From assembly GCF_040802235.1 (NCBI RefSeq), contig NC_133169.1, positions 42,539,034 through 42,603,033 of the forward strand: a stretch of DNA of 64,000 nt, given 5' to 3'. The stretch's first letter is position 1, and each line of letters starts with the position of its first letter. The notes beneath the pieces were generated by a model. It worked only from the letters and a program-made list of their open reading frames with translations. It was not told the origin of the DNA and made no database searches. A program made the position numbers and the translations under genes. This stretch comes from Manis javanica (taxonomy: Eukaryota > Chordata > Mammalia > Pholidota > Manidae). This document shows positions 20,983 through 33,325 of the stretch, piece after piece.

Positions 20983-21527
20983 ATGCTGATAGCGCTCACG
21001 ATCCTAGGGTGGACCCTGCCACCAGCGAGACCCGAGCAGAGACAGCTATGGGGAGTAGTAAAGGCATGGCCACTGCCACTGCCCCTGAGTAACCTATCAG
21101 CAGAGACTTTGAACAGCCTGTCGCAAGATCTTGGTGAACCAGCGCGTGGACATTCTCCAGGAACAACTAGATTTGCTCGGTCAGACATGGCATTTGGGCT
21201 GTGTCAGTTCCTACACTGGACTGTGTGTTTCCAGCATTCCGTTCAACAACTTCTCTCGGGCTGCAAACCTATCCCGACAGCTGGGACACTTGCTGAACAC
21301 AAACTGGTCTAGCGAACTCGAGGAGCTTACCGCACAGCTAAGATTAGAAATCATGAATGTTAGCTCCATGTCTCAATCAGCTATGACAGTGTTTGATGCC
21401 GAAAGGCTTGGTCCGGGGTGGGAGTTATTGGTGTGATTGGGATCGCTGGACTGCTGCTGTTGCAAGCGATGTCTGCCCTGGAAGAAGGCGTCTCCCCAAA
21501 TATATGGCTTCAGATGTTGGATCAGTA
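20983..21527 (+). pseudogene. env: ERV env remnant: leader plus TM, most of SU missing, frameshifted
   Basis: A hydrophobic leader-like start (from 20,983) is followed after a short stretch by a transmembrane-subunit ectodomain read in another frame (21,131-21,436). The ectodomain has a leucine-rich heptad region, a C-X7-C loop near 21,200 and glycosylation-type NFS, NLS and NVS sites. A GVIGIAGLLLL-like membrane anchor near 21,430 is in yet another register. Only about 550 bases remain where class II env genes have about 1.8-2.1 kb, so the receptor-binding SU is essentially deleted. With frame breaks as well, no fusion-competent protein can be made. Loss of env is typical of intracellularly amplifying IAP-like lineages. 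Confidence 0.75.
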
Positions 21528-21677
21528 GCCAGAGACGGGTAAGATCTGGAGCTGCGCATATCAACCTAAGACAGGGCACAGACCAGAGCTGTCTGCTGCC
21601 TGAGGATGGGTAAGAATGCTGCAGACTCTGGGCAACCTAAGACAGGCATGATCCAAAGGCCACGCATTATATCAAAC

Positions 21678-21691
21678 AAAGAAGGGGGAGA
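21678..21691 (+). promoter_or_regulatory. ERV polypurine tract
   Basis: AAAGAAGGGGGAGA lies immediately before the TG of the 3' LTR, where plus-strand DNA synthesis is primed in retroviruses. Confidence 0.88.
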
Positions 21692-22107
21692 TGTGAGGGC
21701 CGGGCCCCTGGCCAGGGCTTGGTCCCGGGGCTGATCCACCACAGCTCCCTTGCCCAGTGGTAGTTCTAAGACCTGGTATTTTAGCTTCGTCACCAGCTGG
21801 AGAAGATGGCGCCCATTTACTGCTCACCACCCTTTCCCCTCTTCCCTTTTGGGGATTGGCCCAGCAGACTTCCATACCCGTGCACAGCTCGTGCTGCCCG
21901 CTTAGAGTGGCGCGTGACACCTATCCGCTTAAAGGTCACGCATGATACTGTCCTGGATTGGTTGGGTGACTGAATATAAGGGAGCCCGCTGGGAGGGAGG
22001 GGAGCTTCCCAACAACTGCTGTAACCACCGTGAGAGATTAGACAATAAAGCCTAGAGAAGAATCAAGACCTTGGGCGTGTTGCTTCGGTCCTTGAAGGGT
22101 CGCGACA
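21692..22107 (+). repeat. 3' LTR (416 bp)
   Basis: Starts TGTGAGGGCC and ends GCGACA. It carries the same TATA-like element (21,974-21,980), poly(A) signal (22,044-22,049) and YY1-like site (21,803-21,813) as the 5' LTR. Differences from the 5' LTR are substitutions only, about 15 in total, three of them in the last six bases. Confidence 0.95.
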
Positions 22108-22113
22108 AAATAC
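22108..22113 (+). repeat. 6-bp ERV target-site duplication, right copy
   Basis: AAATAC repeats 15,001-15,006. The host L1 reading continues directly after it. Confidence 0.93.
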
Positions 22114-23735
22114 CAATGGAATTTTTCAATGAACTGGAGCAAATAAACTTAAAATTCACATGGAACCAGAAAAGATCTGAAGGGCCAAAGCAATCCTGAG
22201 AAAGAAGAGCAAAGCTAGGAGGATTATGCTCCCCAACTTCAAGATCTACTACAAAGTCACAATAATCAAAACAATTTTGTACTAGCACAGACCCATAGAT
22301 GAATGGAACAGAATAGAGAGCCCAGACATAAACTCATGAATATGTGTTCAATCAGTATATGATAAACCACCCATGAATGTACGAGAAAAGACAGTCTCTT
22401 AAGTAACTTGGCTTTAGAAAATTGGAGGGCTACATTGTATGAAAATGAAACTGAGTTTATTGTCTAACACCACACACAAAGATAAACTTAAATTTTATTA
22501 AAAACCTAAATGTGAGAGATGAAACCATCAAACTCTTAAAAGACAACATAAGCATGCACATTCTCTTTCTGTACATATCTCCCTGGGCAAGGGAACTAAA
22601 ATCAGAAAGGAACAAGTGGACTGCAGCACACAGAAAATCTTCTGTGCAGCAAAGGACACCATCAACAGAACAATAAAATAACCCACATTATGGCAGAATA
22701 TATTCCTAAATGATTTATCCAGTAAGGGGTTATCTTCCAAAACATATAAAGAATGCATACAATTCAACACCTAAAAAAAATAAAGCAATTAGAAAATGGG
22801 CAGAGGATCTGAATACATTTCTCCAAAGAAGAAATAGCGATTGACAACAGACACATAAAAGATGCTCCACATTGTTAATTATCAGGAAAATGAAAATGAA
22901 AACCACAACGAGATATCTCCTCACACCAGTTAGAGTGACTGCTATCTAAAAAAACAGACATTTGTGAGTAAGTGGAGAAAAGAACACCCTCTTATGACAC
23001 TGGTGAGAATGTAAATTGGGGAAGCCACTGTGGAAAGCAGTATGTAGGTTCCTCATAAAATCAAAAATAGAAATTCCATATAACCCAGTAACTCCACTTC
23101 TAGGAATTTACAGGAAGAAAATAATCTTTATTTCAAAAAGATATATGCACCCCTATGTTTATCACTGCATTATTTACAATAGCCAAAATATGGAAGCAAC
23201 CAATGTGTCAATAGTAGATGAATGGATAAAGAAGAGGTGGTACACAGACACCATGGAATATTATTTAGCTAAGAAAGAGAGAATTCCTGCCATTTGAGAC
23301 AACATTAATGGATCTAGAGGTAATATACTATGTGAAATATACCAGGTAGAGAAAGGCAATACCTTCTGATTTAACTTATTTGTGGAATCTAAAAACACAA
23401 CAAAAAAGGAACAAAATAGCAGTAGATTCATAGACACTGATAAATGACTGGTGGTTACTGTGGGTGGAAGGATTTGGGTGGGTGGGTGGGGAAGGTGAGG
23501 GGGCTGTAGGGCACAAACATTCTTGATCACAAGCTGGTCACAGGGTTGGTAGTATAGCATGGAGAATATAGCCATTGATTCTGTAACATCTTCCTATGTT
23601 GACAAATAGTAAATTCACCAGTTGGTGTGAGGATTTAATAATATGGGTAACTACTGAATGAGTGTGTTTTACACTTGAAAACAATATAAGATTGTATATC
23701 AACTATATTTCAATAAAAATACAAAATAAAATCAG
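22114..23735 (+). mobile_element. Old L1, ORF2 3' portion (host of the ERV, right part)
   Basis: Continues the L1 at 13,330-15,006. The [10 protein letters not shown]-like block comes right after the TSD, then the CLPREICTE-like antisense-frame region, the SIVDEWIKKRWYTDTMEYY block near 23,200-23,260, and a 3'UTR ending in an AATAAA-bearing A-rich tail near 23,720. It has many stops and is ancient compared with the ERV. Confidence 0.8.
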
Positions 23736-23739
23736 AAAT

Positions 23740-26700
23740 ATAAAAAATTTGCCATGGGTATATTAAATGTCTTGTATTATTTTAAAGAACTTGCTTTCTA
23801 GTTCTAGCTTATTGAGTATTTTTATCATAGTAGTGTATAATTTATATAATTCATTTTTTAATCCTGGAATTTTTTCCCTTCATTCTATTTTTGTATATTA
23901 CATTGACTGATTTTATTGTCTTGAAAACCCTTTGCAATCCTAAACTAAATCCCTAAACATTGTCTTATGGTGTATACTACTTTAATGTACTCTTGGTTTG
24001 AAACACTTGTATTTTTTGAGCATTTTCATATTAACATTCATAAAACATATTGCTTTGCTGTGTTCTTTTCTCTTGATACCATTTTCTATCTTTATTGTCA
24101 GTGGAATTCAGGCATCATACAAAGAACTAGGAAGTGTTCTTGTCAATTTTTTGTTTTTTCTTTTCTTTTTGATGATGTAGAGCACCACTGATCTTAATTC
24201 TTAAATATTGGTTAGACTATGCCAGCAAAGATATCTGATTTGGACTGGTTTGGTAGAGAGGTTTTAAAGTACTAACTCAATCTCTTGTGTTATATGTCCA
24301 CTAATATTTTATAAGTCTTCTTGTGCCAATAGTAGTAATATACGTTTTTTGGGGAATTTGTCCATTTCATCTAAATTATCAAATGTGTTGGCAGTTGTAT
24401 GTTCATAGCATTCTCTTGTAATCATTGAATTTTTCACCCGCCCACTTGTAATAGTGCCATTTTCTTTTTTGCTGTTATTTGTATCTTCTCTCTCCTTTTT
24501 TAGTCAGTCCAATTAGAGTTTGTCAACTTTGATCTGTTCATTTTTTAATGTAGTAAAATTCACATAACTAAATTTAATATCTTAACCATTTTTAACTGCA
24601 TAGGTCAGAGTTCCTACAACATTCCTACTGCAGGGAAACCATCACCATCCATCCCATCATGTTTATCATCTGGGAAAACTGAAAACCCATTCAGCCCTGA
24701 CTCCCATGCTTTTGCCCTGACCACTGACAATCAGCCTACTTTCTGTCTGTGATTTTACTACTGTCAGTATCTCATATAAGTGGATTCAAAGTTTTTGTTA
24801 CCAACTTATTTCCCTTGGAATCACATTCTCGAGGTTTATCCATGTCGTACTATATGACATAATTTCCTCCATTTTTAGTGTTACTGAGTATTCAATTTTA
24901 GGTATGTGCCACATTTTTTTATCCACTCATCTGTGGGACACATGACATTTCCATGTTTCAGCTGTTGTGGATAATGCTGGTGAAAATATGCACAAAGATC
25001 TCTCCTCATGACGTTGCAGTCCACTGTTTAGATAGATTCCCAGAAGGGGAATTGTTCCATCATATGGTAATTCTATTTTTAAATTTTTGTTAAAAAAATA
25101 ACAAATAACCTTTGTTAAAGTCTCGCACTGTTTTCCATGGTGCTTGTGCCATTTTATGTTCCTGCCAACAGGGAATATTTCCTTATTTCTCCACATCCTC
25201 ATCAACAGTCAGTATTATGTAATTTTTGCTTTGATGGCTCATTATAATTTTGACTTGTAATTCCTTAATGGCAAGTGATATTGGGTATCTTTTCTGTTAC
25301 TTTTATTTGTTTACGTTCTTGAAGAAAGGCTCTTCAAGTCCTTGCCCATTTTTAACTGAGTTCTTTCTGTTGTGAACTTTTGGGAGTTTCTACATATTCT
25401 AAGCATTAATCCCTTGTCAGACATTGATTTGCAAATATTTTCTCCAATTTTGTCACTTGCCTTTTTACTCTGCTGTCATTCTCTTCCATGTGCAAAATTT
25501 AAAATTTTTCATGAAGTCCTATTTGTGGATTTTTTTCTTTGTTCTCCTTGCCTTGATGTCATATTCCACAAATCATTGCCAATGTCAAAGACATTGCCAT
25601 TAAGGTTTTGGCATTTTTTGAAGAGAATTTTAAAAATATTTTTAGATTCTGTATCTATGTTTTTCATAATATTTAGAAAAAATTTTTATATCATCAACTT
25701 TTAGTCTTACTGATTTTCTCTATTGTTCAATTTACTGTTTTATCTTTTCTTTCATCTTTGTTATTTTCTTCTTCTGGCTTTAAGCTCTATTTGTTTCTTT
25801 TCCCTAGTTTCCAATGTATAACTTCAGTTTATTGATAAAATATCTCTTGCCTTTTTAATATAGTTCTTGAAAGCTGTGATTTTCTCTCTGAGCTCTGCTT
25901 TAACTTAGTCCCATGCGTATGACAGGCTGTTTAGTTTCATTTTTATAAAATTTTTCTCTAATTTCACTAGTAATTTCTTCAATGACACTTTGGTTTTTCT
26001 GAGAGTGTAGTTAATCGTCACATATTTATAAATAATTGAGATTTACTTTTTTTATTTCTAATTTTATCCCATTGTCATCTGAGAAGATACTTTTAAAAAT
26101 AATATTTAAATATTAAAGTTGTTTTAATGTATAAAATATGATAAATCTTGTAAAATGTCCCATGTTCATGAGAAAAAGAAGTATTCTATTTTGGGATGGA
26201 ATGTTATCTCTATATTACTCATGTCTAGTTAGCTCTGTGAATACTTGTTTCAGTCTTTTGTAGGCTCTGTTATGTGGTGCATAAAAGTTTGTAATCTTCA
26301 TATCTTGATGAATTAAAATGTTTATCAACAAGTCATTTACTGTTTTCTCTCATAACAATTTTACTTTGATTCTGTTTGATATTAGTACTGGCTTTCACGT
26401 TCTATTTTGGTTACTATTTTCAAAGTATATCTTATTCTACCCATTGGTTTGCAACCTATTTGTATCTTTAGGTCTAAAGTGAATCTATTATAAACTGAGA
26501 ATGTTTAGTTCCTGTTATTTTTAACTTTTTATTATTCCAATTTCTGTCTTAATTGTATAGCTTAATTCTTTTATACTTAAAATAATTTTTTCAATAGAAA
26601 CAAATTTACTTCTATTATTTTGCTACTTGTTCTCTGTACTTCTTATGCCTTCTCCCCCTTGATTCCTCCAATACTGCCTTTTTGTATTTTTTAAATTTTT

Positions 26701-27000
26701 TAGTATACTGTTTTTATTCTTTCCTTTTCATTTTCCATTCTGCACATTTTCAAATTGTTCACTAATGTTTACAAAGGGGATTACAAATAATATCTTAAGT
26801 TTATACCAAGGAAGTTTGAATTTATATCAACAGGTTCAATAGCATGAATTATCTTCTTATCCAGCTCCTTCCTCCCATAATTGTTATTAGTGCCTTAAAT
26901 AAACTTTATACACTGCATTGCCGTTAACATACATTTATTGCCGTTGCTTTATGCATTTGTCATTTAAATAATATAGGACACAAATAATGTATTATAAGTC
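23740..27000 (-). mobile_element. Mosaic of old antisense L1 fragments
   Basis: The plus strand reads as reverse-complement L1. Blocks of ORF2 (23,740-24,535 and 25,720-26,650) are interrupted by an L1 3'UTR/ORF2-end segment (about 24,536-25,700) that contains the reverse of the ATTATCCACAACAGCTGAAA-type block near 24,960. The order implies nested insertion or rearrangement. No long frame survives. Confidence 0.65.
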
Positions 27001-27670
27001 AACAAAATAATACTAGCTTTTGTACTAAAAAAAGAATCCATAGATTTAGCTCCACCAGGAAGGACCATGTTTTGTACTTCTTGTGACTAAGGTGTACATT
27101 TCTGACTGTGATTGATAATGTTTATAATGTTTGTTGACATCTGGATATTTTGAATATTGTACTGTATAGACTCCGGAATAATGTTCCTTCTTTCTCACTG
27201 GATTGGTGAAGTTAAGCACATTTTTCATCACATGCTGGCTGAGAAGCTATTTAAGAGGTTATTAAAACAGTGGTCACACAAAGCTTGTCCACTAGTGAAC
27301 CACAAATGTTAAACAAAGCATACATTCGTGTTTCTTGAATGGAACAGTCCTTATTACTTAATTTAGCATCTACAGCCTACAGTAGGAACATACATCATAT
27401 TTCCATGTATACCTGATATGGGATGGGGTATTGGGGGTGATTGCCTCCATGTAAAAAATGAAACTCACCAAAATTTACCAGCCTTGTACTTCATCAAGCA
27501 TGTTCCAGAATGCCGCAAGTAGTAGACTAGGGTCTGGTGCTTGGAAATAGTTTTTCTACCAAATGCCTTTAGCTGAATATTTATTCTTTGGTTGAGGGAC
27601 TAACTCCTGGTGCTCTGCACTCTAACGTCTTCCTTGATATAGTTTTTGCTTTGTATATTTCAGGATATAT
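27001..27670. other. No gene recognised
   Basis: AT-rich sequence without a recognisable exon or repeat. It directly flanks the short ERV-tail insertion that follows. Confidence 0.4.
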
Positions 27671-27682
27671 TTCCAGGGATGA

Positions 27683-28302
27683 TTTTTTTTTTGAGAGAGC
27701 ATCTCTCATATTTATTGATCAAATGGTTGTTAACAACAATAAAATTCTGTATAGGGGGTCAATGCACAATCATTAATCCATCTCAAGCCTAATTCTCGTC
27801 AGCCTCCAATCTTCTGAAGCATAACAAACAAGTTCTTACATGGTGAACGAATTCTTACATAGTGAATAAGTTCTTACATGGTGAACAGTTACAAGGGCAT
27901 TCATCACAGAAACTCGGTTTTGATCACGCATTATGACCTATAAACAATCAGGTCAAATATGAATATTCGTTTGATTTTTGTACTTGATTTATATGTGGAT
28001 CCCACATTTCTCCCTTTATTATTATTATTATTTTTATTTTTAATAAAATGCTGAAGTGGTAGGTAGATGCAAGATAAAGGTAGAAAACATAGTTTAGTGC
28101 TGTAAGAGGGCAAATGTAGATGATCAGGTGTGTGCCTATGGACTAAGAATTAATCCAAGCTAGACAAGGGCAGCAAAACATCCACGGATGCAGAAGATTT
28201 CTCGCAAAACAAGGGGTTGAGGTTCTAAGCCTCACCACTGTTGATCCCCAATTTCTCACCTGATGGCCCCCCTGCGACTGTGCCTGTCTTAGGTTGTTCC
28301 TC
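27683..28302 (-). mobile_element. Retrotransposed ERV 3'-end sequence (U3-R with poly(A)), 5'-truncated
   Basis: On the minus strand the element ends in a T-run on the plus strand (from 27,683), preceded by AATAAA (TTTATT at 27,711-27,716). It matches the last 600-odd bases of the L1-ERV chimera at 42,742-43,400 closely. Shared parts are the GATCAAATGGTTGTTAACAA block, the 19-bp repeats and the ATGTGGATCCCACATTTCTC block. TCCAGGGATGATTTTT on the left recurs as TCCAGGGATAATTTTT on the right (28,303-28,318), a TSD with one mismatch. Poly(A) plus a long TSD means it was copied by L1 machinery and not integrated as a provirus. Confidence 0.8.
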
Positions 28303-28318
28303 TCCAGGGATAATTTTT

Positions 28319-30600
28319 ATATATTTATCTACTGTGTAGATGTGTAAAAATATAAAGTCCTTATGGAGGAATTATCTTCTAGCTTGTATTGTTTTAATGA
28401 GAAATATATTTTGCCTTCTCTATTTATTCTATATACATAGCAGTTTCTTTTTTCTTCTATTTGTGTCTTTTCTCTTTTAGATATTCCCTTTATCACTTCA
28501 TTGTTTTTTGACTTGGTGAAATTTTCTTCATGTTTCTAGTGTTTGCAATGCATTGTTCTTAGAAATGTGAATTTAACATATCACATTTGTAGAAATCTGT
28601 CCATTATTTTTCAAATATATCTCTGCCATTATTCTTTTCTCTTTTTTGAACTACAAATTTACAAAATCTATATACAATGATATTTCTATATATCTACACA
28701 CACATGTATATATATACATATATAACTAATAACTTCATTCAGTTGACATTTTTCTAGTTTCCTAAATGATTTATGTCTTATTTTGTGTAATTTCTATTTA
28801 TATACCTTCAGGTTCAGGTAGTATGTTCTTCAATGTATAACCTACCATCATCCCTATTGTGTGTATATATAAATTTATTGTCTATAATAATTTATAATTT
28901 ATTTATATATAAATTATTGCATATAATAGATAAATTATATGTAATATATGAGAGTGACAGACCTACTAGGTTATTTTCCAAATATTTTATTATTTTTCTT
29001 ACTATTGACAGTGGGGGTAGTTTTCTTTTTTATATAATTCATTGTTGATATATAGAAATGCGATTTAATTGAATGGTTTATATCTTTCAATTTTACTTTA
29101 TTATTTGATTAGATAAACACTTTTGTGGAAGAGTCATTAGGCTTTTCTGTATATAAAATCATGTCACCTGCAAACAGACAATTTTACCTTTCTTCTTTTC
29201 TGATTTAAAGTCCTTTCTTCCTTCTTTCCAGCTTGCTCTGACTAGGACATCCATTACTATCATGAATAGTGGTGGTGAAAGCGGACCTTCTTTTATTGTT
29301 CTTGATCTTAGAGGAAAAGCTTCAACTTTCCCCCCTGAGTATGATTTTAGTTGGGGTTTGTCATAGATGCTATTTATTATGTTGAGGTACATTTCTTCTC
29401 TATCTCATTATTAGTAATTTTTATTATGGATGAGTCTTGTCTTTTATAAAGTGATTTTTTCCTGCATCTGTTGAGATGATCATAAGATTTTATGTTTTAC
29501 TCCGTTAATACAATGTATCACATTTACTAATTTCTGTACTTTAGTAATTCTTTCACCCTAGGGTTCAATCCTAATTGATCCTAGTGTATGATCATTTTAA
29601 TATGTTATTGAATAAGTCTGCTAATAAATTTTGGAGAATTTTTGCATGCGTATTTATCTGAGAAATTAAATTTTTTTATAGTGTGTTCTTAACACAGTAA
29701 CCCTGGCTTCATAAAATGATATTGGAAGCTTTCCCTCCTCTTAATTTTTTGAAAAATTTTAAGAAGAATTGATATTATTTCTTTTTTAACTGTTTGGTTG
29801 AATTCACCAGTGAAACTATTTATTCCTGGGTTTGCATTGGCAAGTTTTTATTACTCTTACTCATGGATCTGTTCAGATTCCCCATTACTTCATGGTTAAT
29901 TGTTGGTAGTTTACATATTTCTAGGATTTTTCCATTTTTGTAGGTTGTTTAATTTCTTGTCATATATAGTTATTCATAGAAGTGTCATGATCCTAATTCT
30001 ATAGTATCACTTATAATTTCTCATTTATTTGAAATTTTACATATATTTTCTTGTCTTTTTTTCTAGGTTAATGTACTTTAAAGTTATTTTGGTATATCTT
30101 CTCAAGATCCAACTGTTTTATTAAACTTTCCTGTTCTTTTCCTGTCCTGAATTTATGTCTGCTCTAATATTTATTGCCTTCCTTCTGCTAATTTTTAAAA
30201 TCCTTTTTGTAATCTGTTATATAAAGTTTGTTTATTTAAGATATTTTTCTTGATCTATGAAATTATTTCTGTTAAGTTCCTTGTTAGACCTGTTTTTGCA
30301 GCATCATATGAGTTTTAGTATATTGTATTTCCATTTTCATTTGTCTCAAAATATGTTTATTCTATTTTGATTCCTTCCTTGGTCTATTTTATGTTCAGGA
30401 ACATTGCATTCGGTTTTCATTGACTTTTGAATTATCCAGTTTTATTCCTGTTATTTACTGTAGTTTCATTCCACTGTTTGAAAAAGATACTTGGTATTAT
30501 TTTAGACTTCTTTATTTTGCTAAGAATTGTTTTGTATTTAATATATTATTTATCCAAGAAGGTACTTAACTTATGATTTATTCTATGTGTGCTTGAGAGG
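28319..30600 (-). mobile_element. Old antisense L1 ORF2 sequence
   Basis: Reverse-complement L1. The block corresponding to [13 protein letters not shown] is near 29,150, QGGPLSPPLFMIVMDVLVRA near 29,240-29,290, and the IHDKPQ...NII start region near 29,340-29,390. Many stops. It continues past the short ERV-tail insertion. Confidence 0.65.
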
Positions 30601-32394
30601 ATTTTGTACTATGTCTCTTCTTGATGTGATGTTCTATATATGTCTCATGTGCTTCCCAACAGGCAGTATCAAACAGCTATGCTGCTATGACCAGTAAGTA
30701 CCCTTAACTTGGGAACATGGGATGCATATACAATACAATTTTTGTGCCTGGGCTTCTAGTAGAAACAACTGTGTTAACTCTTTATTCGTTTAGCTTGATT
30801 GATTATTTCCTTTATGTGTGGTGTTTCATTACTTTACTGAATTCCTTTTTTTTTTGATTCCAGAAATTATTCTTTTTTTTTCATGTCCTGGATATATTTG
30901 TATTCCTATGAACATACTTCAGAATTTTTCTGGGATACAGGCAATTATTTTGAATGAACTTTCTACTTTTTGCTGTGACTTGTTAGGCTGCTCTGAAGCA
31001 ATGTTCAGTGTTGGTCTAGTTATTTTAAACTATTGATCCAAGCCCTTACTGAATATAAAACAATCTGAAATGAATTCTTCAGTTTCGTTGTTTGTAAAAA
31101 CTAAACTCACAACCTGTATGGGTCTGGGAAATCATCCTCACATTAATTCAAGAAGGGGGATCTTCTCCTGAACTCCGCACATCTTTCAGTGAAGCTTTCG
31201 TCCCTTCACTGCTCTGCTTGACATCAGTCACTTTGCTCCATCTCCCCTGATCAGGGAGTCACTGGAGTCCCTCTCCTATGTCCTTTTCCACACAGTGACC
31301 TTATTTTCTCTGAATTTATCCATTAGATTTCTATCACTTTGTGACATTTTTGTCTGTTGATCATTTTTTATTAGAACTCGTCATGGGTCAGCCATCAGAC
31401 ACTGTCCTAAGCATTAGATTAGCAGCTTAAATCGCGCTGTAATAGCAAGTTTCCTTTCTCATTCTGTGGCTTCCAATTTTCAGTTATTGCATTAGCCATT
31501 AATTGTGATAATTTTGAGACTTTCAGAAAGTTTCTCTTAATTTAGTTATTACAGTGAGAGTTGAACTCATTGATGCAGTTTTACTTCACATTTTTAACAC
31601 ATATTTTACATTGTACATATATATTTATATAGTGATTTAGCCACCAGTGATTCATAAGCCATTTTGGGGAGCTTATGCTTTCTTAAATTTTACAAATCCC
31701 TATTCTAAATTTATCTCCTAAAAATCATACTCTTGTCAGTCTAATTAATCTCAATGGATTGGCCAAAATGCCTATGGAAAACAAGATGTGGAGGACCTGC
31801 CCCTTATCAGGAGGCTGCAATTACTTCCGCTGAGGATGGTCAGAGATACAAGTACAGCTGTGTAATTCAGAAAGCATTCACCAAACACTTCAGACAGGCC
31901 TGAGACACATATGTTCTTGTGGCTTAGAGCACAAACACACCTCCAAGAAAGAACTCTCTGTATGATGCTCACTGAATTGAACTGAAGAGTAATGAAATTG
32001 GGCATTTCATCAGTCTGTCTGCACAAGTGCTCATTGCAGGAAGAGAGACCTGAGATATCTGTTTTTGCTCTTCATGCTTTTTTCCTTACGGGATTGCAGT
32101 TTCATTGTTTTATCAGATTGAGGAAAACCAAATTGCCAAGGTACAGTGATACCATTCAGTGTTATTAGCGTTTTCATGTTTTCCTATAATAAAAGCCTTT
32201 CATTTTATCAATTTATTACTACTTCCTAATTCTATAACCATTATACATGTGATATGCATAGTTAAAGTATATAAATCAAGTCATTTCAGGGCTTGTAGAT
32301 CATATGAAGAGTTTTGTCCTCTCAAATTTCTGCTTGTAGGAACATCTTATCACTATATCCATAGACTACAAGTTGCAAGAGCATGTTAGTGAAC
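30601..32394. other. No gene recognised upstream of the OR pseudogene
   Basis: Mixed AT-rich sequence. The patch 31,770-32,060 is slightly GC-richer and might be unique sequence that once held upstream OR exons, but nothing can be assigned. Confidence 0.4.
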
Positions 32395-33325
32395 ATGGAG
32401 AACTTCACCCTCTTCAGGGAATTCGTCCTCATGGACCTCTCAAGCTCCTAGAAACTCCAAGTCTTGCAAGGTCTACTGTTTTTAATGATTTACCTGGGAA
32501 TCCTAGCTGGAAATTTTCTCACTTTTACCATCATTGTAATGGACACACACCTTCACTCGCCAGTGTACTTCTTTATAGGCAATTTATCCCTTATAGATTT
32601 TGGTTACATCTCAGTTACTGTCCCCAGTTCCATTGTAAATTCTCTAAAAGGCAGTAAACTGATTTCTCTCACAGCTTGTGCTGCTCAGAACTTCCTATTT
32701 ATTATTTTGGGTCCACAGAGATCTTCTTCCTTGTGGTCATGTCCTATGACCACTATGTTGCCATTTGCCACCCTCCGCACTATGGGCTCACCATGACCCC
32801 ACATCTGTGCCCACAGGTGGCAGGTGTCTCAGGGGCCAGTGGCCTGCTCTATTCTGCTGCCCACACAGGGACCATGTTTAAGGCTTCCCTTCACAGAGTC
32901 CAATGTGATACATCAATATATCTGTGATGTGCCTCAAATCATGCACTTATCATCTTCAGATATTCAATTTTCTGAGTCTGTGGCCCTTGTTGTGAGTGCT
33001 GTCATTTTTTTACTCTTCTCTGTCATTTTTATACCTCATATGTTCACATTCTTTTAGCTGTGCTCCAGAGGAATTCTGTGGAAGCCCAGAACAAAGCCCT
33101 ATTGACATGCTTCCCACAAATAGCTACTTTTATTCTGTTTGTAATTTTTGGATTATTTGCTGTATAGGGTCCTGTCTCAAATGTGTCAACCATTCAAACT
33201 CAGCTCATGGCCATGTTCTACACCATGGAGCCCCCTTCACAAATCCTATCATATTCAGCCTGAGAAACAGGGAGATTAAAATTGCTTGGGGAACAGTGTT
33301 TAATAGGTGCAGGTCCCAGGAAGAG
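32395..33325 (+). pseudogene. Olfactory receptor pseudogene, OR14-like
   Basis: Full length for an OR (about 930 bases) but broken. It starts ATG (MENFTLFREFVLMDLS), and an in-frame TAG occurs at 32,449. TM1 (LLFLMIYLGILAGN) and the HSPVYFFIGNLSLIDFGYIS segment follow in the same frame. Near 32,715 the frame shifts and the conserved MSYDHYVAICHPPHY box is read in another register. Near 32,900 it shifts back, giving CDVPQIMHLSSSD, a pattern typical of the OR14 family, then TM5 and a TAG at 33,055. A third register holds the C-terminal NPIIFSLRNREIK box near 33,245-33,285. The lesions are small, suggesting relatively recent inactivation. Confidence 0.9.

Larger units (their letters stand above)
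15007..22107 (+). mobile_element. Class II (betaretrovirus/IAP-like) endogenous retrovirus, nearly intact
   Basis: A 7.1-kb provirus in the order LTR, tRNA-Phe-like primer site, gag, pro with dUTPase, pol, env remnant, polypurine tract, LTR. The gag, pro and pol frames lie in three successive -1 registers with slippery heptamers at both joints. The MMTV/IAP-like order, dUTPase fused ahead of protease, G-patch after protease and 6-bp TSD place it in class II. Counting by eye, the LTRs differ at about 15 of 416 aligned positions with no length change (about 3.6%), suggesting a moderately recent insertion. It is not fully functional: the protease motif, the integrase zinc motif and env are damaged. 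It lies in the same orientation as the L1 it interrupts. Confidence 0.96.

Noticed and set aside
20983-21312. A short env-like ORF as an intact accessory gene
   Set aside because: Only the leader part is in this frame. The TM signature is read in another register, so this is a broken env.
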